From Leucobacter sp. cx-42 (GTDB lineage: Bacteria; Actinomycetota; Actinomycetes; Actinomycetales; Microbacteriaceae), in the NCBI RefSeq assembly GCF_014529985.1, contig NZ_JACVMU010000001.1, positions 248,001-312,000 on the forward strand: 64,000 nucleotides of DNA. Direction: 5' to 3'. Of this stretch, positions 30,860 to 41,157 are shown one piece after another. Numbering within the stretch: the first letter of the stretch is position 1; each line of letters starts with the position of its first letter. The notes beneath the pieces are model-generated. The model was not told where the DNA came from. It ran no database searches and worked only from the letters and a program-made list of their open reading frames with translations. A program made the position numbers and the translations under genes.

Positions 30860-32131
30860 ATGCCCAACACCAACGCTTCCTCGTCGTCTCAGGGGCCCGG
30901 CCTGATCGCTCAGACCGGCTTCACCTACTTCCCACTCGCGCTCATCGCGCGCCTGCCGTTCGCCATGATGGTGATCGGCGTGCTGACGATCGTAGTGTCC
31001 GCGCGCGGATCGATGCAGCTTGGTGGTCTCGGCTCCGCAATGGTCGGCATCGGTTCTGCCGCGATCGGGCCACTCATTGGTGCGGCGGCGGATCGCTATG
31101 GCCAGCGCCCGGTACTCCTCATTACCGCTGTCCTGCACAGCGCGGCCCTCGTCTCGCTGGTGTGGGTGGCATATAGCGAACTGCCAAACGTTGCAGTGTT
31201 CGCCGCAGCGTTTGCCGTTGGCGCGACAAGCCCACAGACCTCCCCCATGTCGCGTGCCCGCCTGGTTGCGATCATTCGCCGGTTCTTGCCGATTGATCGC
31301 CAGGGCAAAGTCACGTCGAGCACGCTCGCGTACGAGTCGGCGGCTGATGAGGTCGTCTTCGTGTTCGGCCCTGTCATCGTCGGTCTCCTCGCGACGACGT
31401 TCAACGCCGGCGCCCCGATCATTGCTGCTGCAGTGCTCACGCTGCTCTGCGTCACTGCGTTCGCACTGCATCCCTCGGCGAAGCTCGCCCCGACCGCAAG
31501 CACAGAAAAGGAAGCAGCCGCTCCCGTCAGCGAGCTGTTCCGCCCGCGCCTCCTCGTGATTGTGCTCGGCATCGCGAGCGTTGGTTTGGTCTTCGGTACG
31601 ACCCTCACCTCGCTCACCGCATACATGCAGGAGCACGGCGACCCTGAGGCCGCAGGTCTCGTGTATGGCGCAATGGGCGTCGGATCCGCCATTCTCGCCC
31701 TCGCGGTCTCGCTCTTCTCGCCCCGTTTCACGCTCCGTGCGCGCTGGCTCGTATTCTCGATCTTTGTCACCGTGGGCGGCGTGATTCTCGCCACCGCGCA
31801 CGATGCTGGAATGCCGCGGATCATCCTCGCACTCAGCATCATGGGCATCGGTGTCGGCCCGTTGCTCGTCACGCTCTACACCTTTGGCACCGCCCGCAGC
31901 CCACACGGTCGCTCGGCAACGGTCATGACGATGCTCGGTTCGGGCATCATCCTCGGTCAGTCGCTCGCTGCCGCGTTCACCGGAACCATCTCAGAGAATG
32001 AGCTGCAGGCAACCGGCGAGGTGCGATTCTCACTCATGCTGCCCCTCTTCGCTGGGGCGTTCGGCCTGGTGCTCGGCGCGGTGAACTGGTTCCTAACGCC
32101 TGCACCCGCTCGCGCGGGTGCCGACGACTGA
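30860..32131 (+). CDS. MFS transporter (drug exporter type)
   Basis: 423 residues with about 12 membrane helices. The loop after helix 2 has GAAADRYGQRPVLL, the MFS signature, and a long loop after helix 6 (about 210-225, KLAPTASTEKEAAAP) is typical of two six-helix bundles. Substrate unknown. Similar actinobacterial proteins are annotated as multidrug exporters, on similarity only. Confidence 0.85.
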   Translation: MPNTNASSSSQGPGLIAQTGFTYFPLALIARLPFAMMVIGVLTIVVSARGSMQLGGLGSAMVGIGSAAIGPLIGAAADRYGQRPVLLITAVLHSAALVSLVWVAYSELPNVAVFAAAFAVGATSPQTSPMSRARLVAIIRRFLPIDRQGKVTSSTLAYESAADEVVFVFGPVIVGLLATTFNAGAPIIAAAVLTLLCVTAFALHPSAKLAPTASTEKEAAAPVSELFRPRLLVIVLGIASVGLVFGTTLTSLTAYMQEHGDPEAAGLVYGAMGVGSAILALAVSLFSPRFTLRARWLVFSIFVTVGGVILATAHDAGMPRIILALSIMGIGVGPLLVTLYTFGTARSPHGRSATVMTMLGSGIILGQSLAAAFTGTISENELQATGEVRFSLMLPLFAGAFGLVLGAVNWFLTPAPARAGADD

Positions 32132-32203
32132 GTCTTTACGGACCGTGACGCGGGGAATAGAAACCGTTTCCCCGTGGTTGGGTTCAATGGAAGAATGGAG
32201 AAC

Positions 32204-33511
32204 ATGTCCAGAGAGCCTTTTTCGCCAGCAGAGGTCGCCGGGTTCCGTGCTGACTTCCCGTACTTTGTTACGCAGGACCGCGAGGGCGGCGCTGCGTACC
32301 TCGATTCCGTAGCAACGTCGCATCGTCCGACGCAGGTTCTCGATACCGAGCGTTACTTCCTCGAGAACCTCAATGCCGCGGTTCACCGCGGCACGAGCGG
32401 TGCCGTTGGTGCCGCGACCGAGGCGTTCGAGGGCGCACGTGCAAAGGTTGCCGCGTTCGTTGGCGCAGCAACCCCCGAACAGATCGTGTGGACCGGCAAC
32501 GCGACCGGCGCGCTCAACACCGTGGCCTTGGGCATGGGCGAGGCGAGCACCGCGCTCGGCGCGTTCACCGAGGGCAGCGAGCGCTTCGCACTCGGCGCAG
32601 GTGACGAGATCCTCGTGACCGAGGCAGAGCACCACGCAAACCTCATCCCGTGGCAGCGCCTTGCAGCAAAGACCGGTGCAACGCTCAAGTACATCCCGGT
32701 TCGCCCCGATGGCACCTGGACCGTCGATGACGCCCGTGAGGCACTCAACGAGCGCACTCGCGTATTCGCATTTGGCCACGTCTCGAACGTCACCGGTTAC
32801 ATTGCGCCCGTCGCAGAGCTCGTCGAGCTCGCACGCGCGGTCGGTGCGGTCACCGTGCTCGACTCCTGCCAGGCGGTCCCCCACATCCCCGTGAACTTCG
32901 AAGAGCTCGGCGTTGATTTCGCCGCGTTCTCCGGCCACAAGATGCTCGGCCCGAACGGCATCGGCGTCTTGTACGGTCGCCCAGAAATGCTCGCAGCGCT
33001 GCCCCCGTCGCGCACTGGCGGATCCGCCATCACCCGCGTCACCATGGAGCGTGCCGAGTTCATGCCGCCGCCCCTCCGCTTCGAGCCTGGCACGCAGCCC
33101 GTCTCGCAGATCGTGGCACTCGGCGCGGCTGTCGACTACCTGGTCGCTGCCGACATGGAGCGAATCGCGGCAACCGAGGACCTGCTCGTCGAGCACCTCG
33201 TCGCAGGCATCGAAGAAATCCCCGGCGTGAGCCTGCTCGGCCCGGCATCGAACTCAACTGCGCAGCGTACTTCGCTCGCAGCAGTTTCCGTCGAGAATCT
33301 GCACGCGCACGACGTGGGCCAGTTCCTCGATCAGGAGGGCGTCGTTGTGCGCGTCGGCCACCATTGCGCACAGCCCCTGCACCGCGCGTTCGGCATTGCG
33401 TCATCGACGCGTGCGAGCGTGCACATGACAACTACCAAGGACGAGGTCGATCGATTCCTTGACGCGCTCCGCGGCGCTCAGCGGTACTTTGGAGTGGAGG
33501 TGTCCGCGTGA
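32204..33511 (+). CDS. sufS: SufS-like cysteine desulfurase
   Basis: 435 residues from ATG 32204 (GGAAG 10 nt upstream; ATG 32195 possible). PLP enzyme: AEHHANLIPWQRLA, DSCQAVPHIPV, FSGHKMLGPNGIGVLYGR with the Schiff-base Lys, and the catalytic Cys in VRVGHHCAQPLHRAFG. Family II, the kind that hands persulfide to SufU. The GTGA junction with sufU shows translational coupling. No sufBCD genes are next to it here. Confidence 0.94.
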   Translation: MSREPFSPAEVAGFRADFPYFVTQDREGGAAYLDSVATSHRPTQVLDTERYFLENLNAAVHRGTSGAVGAATEAFEGARAKVAAFVGAATPEQIVWTGNATGALNTVALGMGEASTALGAFTEGSERFALGAGDEILVTEAEHHANLIPWQRLAAKTGATLKYIPVRPDGTWTVDDAREALNERTRVFAFGHVSNVTGYIAPVAELVELARAVGAVTVLDSCQAVPHIPVNFEELGVDFAAFSGHKMLGPNGIGVLYGRPEMLAALPPSRTGGSAITRVTMERAEFMPPPLRFEPGTQPVSQIVALGAAVDYLVAADMERIAATEDLLVEHLVAGIEEIPGVSLLGPASNSTAQRTSLAAVSVENLHAHDVGQFLDQEGVVVRVGHHCAQPLHRAFGIASSTRASVHMTTTKDEVDRFLDALRGAQRYFGVEVSA

Positions 33512-33981
33512 ATTCGCTCGACGGACTGTACCAAGAGGTCATTCTCGATCATTCGAAGCGACCCATCGGTAAGGGCGAGCTAACGCCGGCTGAGGGTGCG
33601 CTTACGGCGTCGCACCACGAGTTCAACCCGAGCTGTGGCGATGAGCTCGACCTCGCAATCGCGGTCGACCCCGAGACCGGCCACATCTCGCAGCTCTCCT
33701 GGGAAGGCCAGGGCTGCTCGATCTCGATGGCTTCGGTGTCGATTCTCGCGCAGCTCGTGCGCGACGAGAAGCTCACCATGGACGAGGCTCGTACCCGCAT
33801 CGCTGCGTTCCGCGAAATGATCCAGGCACGCGGCGAAGGCGAACCCGATGAAGACCTGCTCGGCGACGCTGTTGCACTGCAGGGCGTCTCAAAGTTCGTC
33901 ATGCGTGTGAAGTGCGCGATGCTTGGTTGGGTTGCGCTCGAAGCTGACCTCACCAAGGTTGAGGCGCAGCAAGCCGTATAG
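33508..33981 (+). CDS. sufU: SufU, sulfur-transfer partner of SufS
   Basis: 157 residues from GTG 33508 overlapping the sufS stop. FNPSCGDELDLAI, WEGQGCSISMASVSIL and VKCAMLGWVALE give the three Cys and an Asp of the SufU zinc site, and the roughly 19-residue insert that separates SufU from IscU is present before MIQARGEGEPDED. It accepts persulfide from SufS rather than building clusters itself. Confidence 0.94.
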   Translation: MNSLDGLYQEVILDHSKRPIGKGELTPAEGALTASHHEFNPSCGDELDLAIAVDPETGHISQLSWEGQGCSISMASVSILAQLVRDEKLTMDEARTRIAAFREMIQARGEGEPDEDLLGDAVALQGVSKFVMRVKCAMLGWVALEADLTKVEAQQAV

Positions 33982-33998
33982 GTTTCGCTTTTCCGACT

Positions 33999-34034
33999 AT
34001 CGGCGCTCACAGGCTTCTGTGGGCGCCGATTTTG
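33999..34034 (+). terminator. Terminator after sufSU
   Basis: ATCGGCGCTCACAG (33999-34012), loop GCTT, CTGTGGGCGCCGAT (34017-34030): 14 bp with one wobble, then TTTGTCGTTT. Confidence 0.85.
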
Positions 34035-34099
34035 TCGTTTCTCGCCTACGCGTTGTGCACAACTGATCGTCACTTCGTCGAGCTCGCAATGATCAGTGC

Positions 34100-35335
34100 A
34101 TGACATCCAACAGTTCAGAAACCATCAGATGCAGTAGCACCGCAGATTTCCTTCGAGTACTCCCCCAGCTCACAGGGTTCACCGCAACAAACTGCTTGTT
34201 CATTGTCTTTTTCTCCGGGAAGCGCGCAAAGCGATCAGCACGGCTTGATCTCCCAGAGTCATTCGGCGGCGCCATTGAGCGATCATATGTTGAAGGGGTG
34301 AGCGACATGATTCGCGAGCTCAGCAGCCGCTTTGACGCGACGTCTGAACCAGTTCTCGTCATTTCAACTACGGCGACCTTCGCTGGCAGTGGGGGTGCTC
34401 CGCACCGCGGTTTCGCGAACCGCCTGCAGCGTTGCCTCATGCGAGACGGAGTAGTACTGCGTGACCTGTGCGTCGTTGCTGCCGATGGCTGGGGCGCGTA
34501 TGACGACCCGAAGCTCCCGCTCAGTGGTCGACCACTTTCAGCCATTGAAGTGCGCGACGATTTGCGTGGCTCCTCGCACAACACCGGCACTGGCGGGCCA
34601 GGTAGTTCGCAACGCGCGTCATGCGATTCTTCGCCGCCGAGCCTCACAGATATGGGCGATATTCCAGCACCAAATGAGTCAAAGGTCGCGTTGGTTGCCT
34701 CAGTCAGGCGCGAGCTCAAGGAGCTTCCGGCCGTTGGCTCAAAGCACGGGTCAGTGCCCGAGACTCATCGCCGCATGCGCGAAGTATGCGCTGTCACCAG
34801 AGCGCTTCTGCAGTTTGATACCCCAATGCCGCCGCGCATGATCGCCCGTTTGCTGCGGCTCTCAGCTGACTCTGACCTATGGTTTGCACTCGCGCTCGCG
34901 CTACTCACCCGGCCAGAATCCCCGGAGGAGATCGTACGTGGCGGGGGCCACACCTCATTCGACTTTGTACCCTTGGGCAGCCAAGATGAACCACACGATG
35001 TTGATAACCATCGATGGACCGTGTTCGCCATACTGGCGAGCTTCTCACCTGAATGTGAGCACCCACACATCTTCGTGAGCCTGCGAAAACGCATGACTGA
35101 AGTACTCCCCTCAATCGCCGAAGCTGATCGGCCGCGGGTGCTCGCACTCAGTAGCTGGATTTGGTGGACGTCGGGGTTACAGTCAATTGCACTTCAGCAC
35201 ATTTCTGAGGCGCTTCGAATCGAGCCGGAGCACAAGGTCAGTCAAATGGTGCAAGAGCTCGTAGACGTACCACTGTTCGGCCGCGAGTCGTATGCCTCAG
35301 TTGAGTCTGAGGCGAGCGACTGTCGGGTGGCTTGA
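34100..35335 (+). CDS. DUF4192-family protein
   Basis: 411 residues. The N-terminal half matches the actinobacterial DUF4192 pattern: ADFLRVLPQLTGFTATNCLFIVFFSGKRA, DMIRELSSRF, DLCVVAADGWGAYDDP. The C-terminal half is helical (CAVTRALLQFDTPMPPRMIARLLRL; WWTSGLQSIALQHISEALRIEPEHKVSQMVQEL), with TPR-like spacing at the end. Soluble. Function unknown. Confidence 0.8.
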   Translation: MTSNSSETIRCSSTADFLRVLPQLTGFTATNCLFIVFFSGKRAKRSARLDLPESFGGAIERSYVEGVSDMIRELSSRFDATSEPVLVISTTATFAGSGGAPHRGFANRLQRCLMRDGVVLRDLCVVAADGWGAYDDPKLPLSGRPLSAIEVRDDLRGSSHNTGTGGPGSSQRASCDSSPPSLTDMGDIPAPNESKVALVASVRRELKELPAVGSKHGSVPETHRRMREVCAVTRALLQFDTPMPPRMIARLLRLSADSDLWFALALALLTRPESPEEIVRGGGHTSFDFVPLGSQDEPHDVDNHRWTVFAILASFSPECEHPHIFVSLRKRMTEVLPSIAEADRPRVLALSSWIWWTSGLQSIALQHISEALRIEPEHKVSQMVQELVDVPLFGRESYASVESEASDCRVA

Positions 35336-35367
35336 GCTCAACTGACCAGAATCGATAGCTCATGATG

Positions 35368-35399
35368 AAAGGTGGGCAGGATTGTGCCTGCCCACCTTT
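35368..35399. terminator. Bidirectional terminator
   Basis: AAAGGTGGGCAGG (35368-35380) and CCTGCCCACCTTT (35387-35399), 13 bp, 6-nt loop, between convergent genes. Confidence 0.85.
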
Positions 35400-35420
35400 C
35401 ACCCTCAGGCGAGATCGACG

Positions 35421-37850
35421 CTATGCGGCTGAGACATTTTCCTGGTTTACGGCAGTATTGCGTCGACGTAGCACCTCGCGCGAGCATGCGGCCGCACCAG
35501 CCGCTGCCAGCACGCCGAAGCCGAGCACGTATATGCCGCCCAGGTTCACGCTTTCAGACTCTCGAACACTCGCGATTGCGGCACTTTTGTCTGCGACAAC
35601 AGATTTCATCGGAACCGCCGCGGGTTTCGGAGCGGTCGGGGCCGAGGCTGCCACCGGCAAAGCCACCGAACGTGCCGTTTCGCGTGTATGCGGCGCGGCA
35701 ACCGGCGCGGCTTCAGCCTGAGCTCGCACGAGCGTGGTGACTGGCTGGGGAGCGGGAGCGACATTCTGAACCTCTGCCGGTTGAACGTTTATCGTGACTC
35801 GTTCACCGGCCTGCTCCAAGGGGGCCGTTAACTCTACGCGACCTACTGCCGGCAATGTTGTGTTGTCAGGCGAATACACGGGTTTGTCTACTCCGGGTAC
35901 TGCTTCGACCACGTCGTTCGCTGGGACCTGCGCGGGCACAGGCTCAGCGGGCACAGGCTCGGCGGCAGGCAGTGTTTCAGCGACAAGCACCGTTTCTGCC
36001 ACAACATCGACTTCTGCGACGGTTTGTGCGGTGTCGTGCGGTTGCTCACCCGCCTCTTGCTGGGCTGCTTCAGCAGCCGCGCGCTCTTCAAGGGCACGCT
36101 TTTCGGCTTCAAGCACTCGTTTCGCCTCTTCAAGGCGATCTGCCTCGGCAGAAACATCAGCCGTCACGCCAGTGGCAGCCTTTGAGTCCTCAGTCTCGGG
36201 CGAGTCATCTGGCTCCGGTTGAGTGGCAGCATGAGACCCGATCTCAACGTCTTGCTTCGTCTCGCTTTCGGCAGGTTGATCAGGCTCGGTCTCGGGCTTC
36301 TTTTCGGCAAGTTCTCGCTGTAGCTTCTCAAGCTCGCGCTGCTTCTGTTCAAGTTCGCGCTGTTCAGCGGCAAGCTTCGCTTCGGCTTCCCGTGCGGCGG
36401 CCAGGCGCTTCTCTTCAAGCTCGGCGAGCGCCGCGAGACGCGCCTCTTCAAGGCGAGCTTCCTCCACAGCTTTGGCGGAGGGGCCGAGCGGCAACTGCTC
36501 TACTGCATCGTCAGTCACTGCTTCGACGCTGGATTCGTCTTCCTCGCTTGTCTCCGTGGTGATATCTCCTGGATCGTGATCAAACGTTTCAACAACGGAC
36601 GAGCCTGGGACGACCGGATCGACAGGATCGACCGGCTTCTCTGGTGCAACATGCGTCACCGGCTCAACCGGCTTCTCTGGCGCAACAGGTGACACCGGCT
36701 CAACCGGCTTCTCTGGCGCAACAGGTGACACCGGCTTTTCTGCGACAGCAGGCACCTCAATACTGAACCCAATCGATGCCGATCCGCCCTGTACTGGCCT
36801 CACCGTATCGATGTACTGCACAACCGTAAAGGTGGTCTTGCCGCTTGGCAGACCAGTAAAGGTGTGATCCCGCCATTTTCCTTGGGCGTCCGCCAGAATA
36901 AAGGCTTCCTCGCCCGTCGAGTCTGCGCGCACATGCACCTTTGCATTCGGTGTCGCCGTGCCAAAGACCACCGCTTGCTGTTTCTGGGTACTAATAGAAC
37001 GTAGCCGAATCGTCACGGGCTGCGACACGGTAAAGGTGGCGTGAGCTTCAGAAGCTTTGACGCTGTATCGAGCAACTTGCTTCGCCGTAATTTCGACGGT
37101 CTGTCCTGATTGGAACACCGTCCCAGCGTCAAGGAACCAATAGCCGTCATCGCGCACTGTCGTCGTGCCAAGCAGCACACCAGTCGTCGAGTTCCACACT
37201 TGGATCGTTGCGCGTATCGTCCCACGACCAAAGATCTCCGGCTTCTGCGACAGACTCGTGGAGACTGGTCCCTGAATAGTCACAGTCTTCGGGTCAGACA
37301 CAGCTTCGATATTGAAGTACTGCTGATTGCCGGTCCAACCGATTCCATCGCTGCCCGGCAGCACCCCGAGCTTCTTACCCCAGTTCGAGCCGACCGCGCC
37401 AACAAAACCAAACTGATTGAGCTTGCCGCGGCGGACGGTTTTCACATTCTCACACTTGCGAGTGCCAACTTCAGCCCAAGTGAGTTCGACGCCCACAGCA
37501 GTCTGATCTGCTGCGAGACAGTACGTGCGAGAACGGTGAGCATCGCTGTACGTGATGGGACCCGTCTTATCAATTGCCGGAATTTCAAACAATGCGTTGG
37601 GCAGGTCGCGTCCGGCACGTACTTGTCCATTGGAGTTTTCGGGGCCAAAACCGGGCGTAGCACCCCAAGAACCTATGGTTGTGACAAGTCGTTCACCATA
37701 GACGGACGCTTGTGCGGGTGTTGCTGCGGCCAAAAGCCCAAATGCGCTGCATGACAGCGTGACTGCAAGTGTCGTTGCGGTCGCGCGCAGAGCGGAATTG
37801 GTCGGTTTCTTCCCAAACCGACCTGATGTGTTCTTCAAGGCGTTCACCAT
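35421..37850 (-). CDS. Large secreted, membrane-anchored surface protein with repeats
   Basis: 809 residues. Signal peptide to about residue 48 (ATPAQA cut site). Residues 50-360 are beta-rich, with Ig-like units ([45 protein letters not shown]). Three 12-residue repeats [12 protein letters not shown] follow. A long Glu/Ala/Leu/Lys coiled coil (about 460-610) comes next, then Val/Pro/Ala-rich linkers, and one membrane helix near the end ([18 protein letters not shown]) with RRR. No LPXTG or LAXTG precedes the helix, so anchoring is by the helix alone. Likely an adhesin or cell-envelope spacer. Confidence 0.8.
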   Translation of the reverse strand: MVNALKNTSGRFGKKPTNSALRATATTLAVTLSCSAFGLLAAATPAQASVYGERLVTTIGSWGATPGFGPENSNGQVRAGRDLPNALFEIPAIDKTGPITYSDAHRSRTYCLAADQTAVGVELTWAEVGTRKCENVKTVRRGKLNQFGFVGAVGSNWGKKLGVLPGSDGIGWTGNQQYFNIEAVSDPKTVTIQGPVSTSLSQKPEIFGRGTIRATIQVWNSTTGVLLGTTTVRDDGYWFLDAGTVFQSGQTVEITAKQVARYSVKASEAHATFTVSQPVTIRLRSISTQKQQAVVFGTATPNAKVHVRADSTGEEAFILADAQGKWRDHTFTGLPSGKTTFTVVQYIDTVRPVQGGSASIGFSIEVPAVAEKPVSPVAPEKPVEPVSPVAPEKPVEPVTHVAPEKPVDPVDPVVPGSSVVETFDHDPGDITTETSEEDESSVEAVTDDAVEQLPLGPSAKAVEEARLEEARLAALAELEEKRLAAAREAEAKLAAEQRELEQKQRELEKLQRELAEKKPETEPDQPAESETKQDVEIGSHAATQPEPDDSPETEDSKAATGVTADVSAEADRLEEAKRVLEAEKRALEERAAAEAAQQEAGEQPHDTAQTVAEVDVVAETVLVAETLPAAEPVPAEPVPAQVPANDVVEAVPGVDKPVYSPDNTTLPAVGRVELTAPLEQAGERVTINVQPAEVQNVAPAPQPVTTLVRAQAEAAPVAAPHTRETARSVALPVAASAPTAPKPAAVPMKSVVADKSAAIASVRESESVNLGGIYVLGFGVLAAAGAAACSREVLRRRNTAVNQENVSAA
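36631..36738. repeat. Three 36-bp tandem repeats
   Basis: Units start at 36631, 36667 and 36703 (ACCGGCTTCTCTGG...). Units 2 and 3 are identical except at the last few bases; unit 1 differs at a few positions. They encode the 12-residue Pro/Val/Glu repeats of the surface protein and are a candidate copy-number-variable tract. Confidence 0.85.
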
Positions 37851-37966
37851 CTTTCGAGTGAAATGAATGCCCCCCTGTGAGAAAAGCTTAAACGCCAGGC
37901 TCTACAAATACCAAGACGAAGTGTCGCGCAACGCACAGGCTTTTCACAAGAAATCGAACATTTTCC

Positions 37967-38752
37967 CTAAATGAATGTGCCGTTCTGGCCAGCAAGCCGC
38001 CGGATTCCAGCGAGCATCGCTTCCGCAACCACACCGCTCGTCGTCGGTGTTGCGGGCGACGGCTCATTGACGATATCGAAAGAGTAGGAGCCCGCTGAGC
38101 CACGCGCTGCAATCGAGTGCCGGGTGAGTTTGGCCTGCGGATCCGCAACCAATCTCACCGATACTGTGTCCCACATATCAACGGCAGTGGCGAGTGCACA
38201 TGCAACGTTGAGCGAGGTCGGAAAGAGCTGCACTGCCTCTGCAACACTGCCCTCGAAAAGCGTGAATGGTTCAGTCGCAGTTGCGAGACGCGTGCGCTCC
38301 ATATTGCTCATCCAAGGCTGAGCAAGGGTTGATGATTTCTTCGTAGAGGTGATGCTTGCTTCACTCACACCGCCATCACGGCTCGCAGCGACAAGTAAAT
38401 CGAGTCCACCAATCGCACCGGTACTGAGATACAGCTCGCCTGGACCCGCGTAGAGCGCCGCCCGGAGCGCTGGGTCAGCGAGCGCGCCAAGAGACACGAG
38501 GAGAAGGTCGCCTCCGGCGGCGATGATGCGCTCACCATGCTCCTCCACCGCGGGGATTCCTGCGCTTTCTACGATCAGATCACCCGCGGCGAGCGCATCG
38601 TCAAGCGTGATCTCGAGGTGCCCACCGCCTGAGCCCGAACGTCGCACGATGACTCCAGCCAGTTCAGCGCCGGGAACTTTTCCAGCGGCGAGTTCGGAAG
38701 CGATGCGGCCACCGATTGCGCCATGTCCAAATACGGCTACGCGAAGACTCAT
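37967..38752 (-). CDS. Aspartate dehydrogenase family protein
   Basis: 261 residues. NAD(P) site VFGHGAIGGRIA (7-18), then DLIVESAGIPAVEEHGERIIAAGGDLLLVSLGAL, STGAIGGLDLL, and the C-terminal DUF108 part with FPTSLNVACALATA and NEPSPATPTTSGVVAEAML. The family makes iminoaspartate from aspartate (NadX, for NAD synthesis) or degrades amino acids. Here no nad genes are near; the TetR gene next door and the divergent peptide-type transporter point to use in uptake and breakdown of an amino-acid-like compound. Confidence 0.85.
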   Translation of the reverse strand: MSLRVAVFGHGAIGGRIASELAAGKVPGAELAGVIVRRSGSGGGHLEITLDDALAAGDLIVESAGIPAVEEHGERIIAAGGDLLLVSLGALADPALRAALYAGPGELYLSTGAIGGLDLLVAASRDGGVSEASITSTKKSSTLAQPWMSNMERTRLATATEPFTLFEGSVAEAVQLFPTSLNVACALATAVDMWDTVSVRLVADPQAKLTRHSIAARGSAGSYSFDIVNEPSPATPTTSGVVAEAMLAGIRRLAGQNGTFI

Positions 38753-38812
38753 TGGTTCCTCCTGAGGTTTCCATTCAGGCTAGCCGGAAATCCGTACGCC
38801 GTAGAGAAGAAA

Positions 38813-39388
38813 TCAGATTGCTCCAGCGAATATCTCGCGCACGATTCTCAAAGACTCGGCCAGTACTTCATCAAGCCCACGGCGCGCGGATCCACTTTTC
38901 GCCCATTCCCAGACAGCAGCTAGCAGGGCGCCGGCAATTCCGGCACCAATAATCTCAGCCTTTCGACCTTCGACTCCCGTACGCCTGAGCTTGCGTACGA
39001 GCGCATCGGCGATGCGCATTTGCCGCACCGCTCGTCCCTGCGCAAGCTCATTCCCAACCCCCATTGCGTCAGCATTCACGATCGCAATGAGCAGACTCTC
39101 GGGGGCTGCGCCAGTACCGAACATTCCAAGTGCATCATCAAGCGTGCCAGCATCATCAGCAAGGGCATCAAGCAGGTGCGTGATGCGTTCGTCGAGTGCA
39201 AACCAGAGAATTGCACCCTTGCCATCAAAGTAGTTGAAAAAGCTTGAGCGGCTTACCCCCACACGCTTCGCGAGATCAGTAACCGAGGTGGCATCGTACC
39301 CACGTTCGAGAAACAGTTCACACGCCGCCTCTGCGAGAACCTCGCGGGTGGAAGCCTGCGGGCGGCCTCGAGAAACTGGTGCACTCAT
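38813..39388 (-). CDS. TetR-family transcriptional regulator
   Basis: 191 residues from ATG 39388. N-terminal HTH: STREVLAEAACELFLERGYDATSVTDLAKRVGVSRSSFFNYFDGKGAILWFAL. Helical ligand-binding domain after it. It lies between the aspartate dehydrogenase (same strand) and the divergent substrate-binding protein gene, so it probably controls both. Confidence 0.9.
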   Translation of the reverse strand: MSAPVSRGRPQASTREVLAEAACELFLERGYDATSVTDLAKRVGVSRSSFFNYFDGKGAILWFALDERITHLLDALADDAGTLDDALGMFGTGAAPESLLIAIVNADAMGVGNELAQGRAVRQMRIADALVRKLRRTGVEGRKAEIIGAGIAGALLAAVWEWAKSGSARRGLDEVLAESLRIVREIFAGAI

Positions 39389-39501
39389 AGTGCTTGAGCT
39401 TAGCGAGCAATCAGATTTCCGCACCAATTTGTGTTCTCTCACGGATCCCGTAAGCTACTTAATTGCACTCAGTCCAACAATACGAAAAGCGTGCCCACCA
39501 A

Positions 39502-41157
39502 ATGCTTCACAATGTTCTCCATTCTGCGTCACGCCGTCCGGGCAATGCGGTCCGCACCAGCGCCGTTGCCCTGATTGCGATCCCCGCGCTACTGCTCACA
39601 GGTTGCGCAGGCGGAACGTCAACCGCGACCAACACTTCAACCCTGACCTACGCGACCGGCGACGCGGAGCCGACCTGCCTTGACCCCCACGTTGGCGGCA
39701 ACTACCCGCAGGCGCTCATCTCGACGCAGTACCTCGAGCCGCTCACTGGCCGCACCGCTGATGGCAAAATCACCCCGTGGCTCGCGAAGAGCTGGACCAC
39801 GAGCGAAGACGGCCTCGTCTGGGACTTCACGCTGCAGAGTGGCATCACCTTCACCGACGGCACCCCGTTCGACGCGGAAGCCGTCATTGCGAACATTGCA
39901 CACCTGCAAGACCCAGACACCGGCTCCTCAACCGGCTACCTCGCGGTACAGAAGATTGTGAAGGCTGAGGCCGTCGATGCCACTCACGTTCGCTTCACGC
40001 TTTCGTCCCCAGACTCGGCACTGCTCGAGTCGCTCAGCCAGCAGTGGACCGCAATGCAGTCGCCCGCGGGCATGGAGCGCGGTAAAGACGTGAACTGCGC
40101 TGAGCCAGTAGGCACTGGTCCGTTCAAGGTCTCAAGCTGGGAACCACAGGAGAGCATCACGCTCGTGCGCAATGACGACTATGTCTCGACCATCCCCGAG
40201 GCAACCCACGACGGCGCTGCCAAGCTCGAGAAGATCGTTTGGCGCTTCATCCCCGATGCCGCAACCCGCTACGCTGCCCTTACGTCTGGCGAAGTGCAGG
40301 TCATTGACAACCCGCTCCCAGCAGACATCGTCGCTGCGAAGGCCGCAGACTTCGGTCACATCGATGCGCCTCGCCCCGGCGCATCGAACCGCATCGAGCT
40401 CAACTCGGCGCAGGCGCCGTTCGATGACATTCGAGTCCGTGAGGCGTTCGTCTTAGCGGCGGATCCGTCACCCGGCATCGAATCCCTCTTCCAGGGCACG
40501 GCCACCCGCTCATACTCGGCACTGTCGAGTGTTGAACCCGCAGGCCTTTCACTGCCCGAGCTCTTCAAGACCGATGCGACCAAGGCTGCCAAGCTGCTCG
40601 ACGATGCAGGCTGGAAGCCCGCCGGAGCAGCAGGGATCCGCGCCAAGGATGGCAAGGAACTCACCGTCCGATTCCCGGTCAGCACGAACCAGTCGACCGC
40701 GGCAGAACAGTCGCTGTTCGAACAGATCCAGGCGAACGCAGGAGCGGTCGGCTTCAACGTTGTGCTCGAGCCGGTCGATCTGTCGACCTGGTACGGCAAG
40801 CTTGCCGCGCACGAGTACGAGGCCGTGAGCGCACCGTACACGAAGGTCGGACCTGACGTGCTGCGCACGATCTTCCACTCAAGCAACACTGTCCCGGCCC
40901 CCTCCGGCTACTTCTCAAACCTCGCAGAAATCACAGACCCAGAAGTCGACGCGCTCCTCGAACGGGCCGCAGCAACTCAGGACGAAGCCGAGCGCGCAGC
41001 AATCTATGCAGATGCACAGCAGCGCGTGCTCGAGTCATTCGCCGTTCTGCCGCTCTATGATCAGCAGAACCACTTCCTCACCAACGGGGTCGAGGGAGTC
41101 ACCACGCTCGGCACCATCAGTACGCCGACGTTCATCAACACGGAGTTCACTCAGTAA
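39502..41157 (+). CDS. Peptide/opine-type ABC transporter substrate-binding lipoprotein
   Basis: 551 residues from ATG 39502; an in-frame TTG at 39463 would give a very long signal region. Lipobox LLTGC (C35). SBP_bac_5 features: YLEPLTGRTADGKITPWLAKSWTTSEDGLVWDFTLQSGITFTDGTPFDAEAV, the GTGPFKVSSWEPQESITLVRNDDY motif and a C-terminal VLPLYDQQNHFLTNGVEGV. Binds peptides, metal chelates or similar solutes outside the membrane. First gene of a four-gene transporter operon. Confidence 0.93.
   Translation: MLHNVLHSASRRPGNAVRTSAVALIAIPALLLTGCAGGTSTATNTSTLTYATGDAEPTCLDPHVGGNYPQALISTQYLEPLTGRTADGKITPWLAKSWTTSEDGLVWDFTLQSGITFTDGTPFDAEAVIANIAHLQDPDTGSSTGYLAVQKIVKAEAVDATHVRFTLSSPDSALLESLSQQWTAMQSPAGMERGKDVNCAEPVGTGPFKVSSWEPQESITLVRNDDYVSTIPEATHDGAAKLEKIVWRFIPDAATRYAALTSGEVQVIDNPLPADIVAAKAADFGHIDAPRPGASNRIELNSAQAPFDDIRVREAFVLAADPSPGIESLFQGTATRSYSALSSVEPAGLSLPELFKTDATKAAKLLDDAGWKPAGAAGIRAKDGKELTVRFPVSTNQSTAAEQSLFEQIQANAGAVGFNVVLEPVDLSTWYGKLAAHEYEAVSAPYTKVGPDVLRTIFHSSNTVPAPSGYFSNLAEITDPEVDALLERAAATQDEAERAAIYADAQQRVLESFAVLPLYDQQNHFLTNGVEGVTTLGTISTPTFINTEFTQ

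Noticed and set aside
30827..31906. Long 5' extension of the rsmI frame on the minus strand
   Set aside because: It is antisense to the MFS gene at 30860 and very rich in Arg, Glu, Asp and Gly. The RsmI family starts at 30826.
32093..33196. 367-codon minus ORF across sufS
   Set aside because: Antisense shadow, with Cys/Arg/Glu-rich composition and no domains.
35855..37754. Several long + strand ORFs opposite the surface protein
   Set aside because: They mirror the repeat-rich gene and have extreme Arg/Gln/Ser content.
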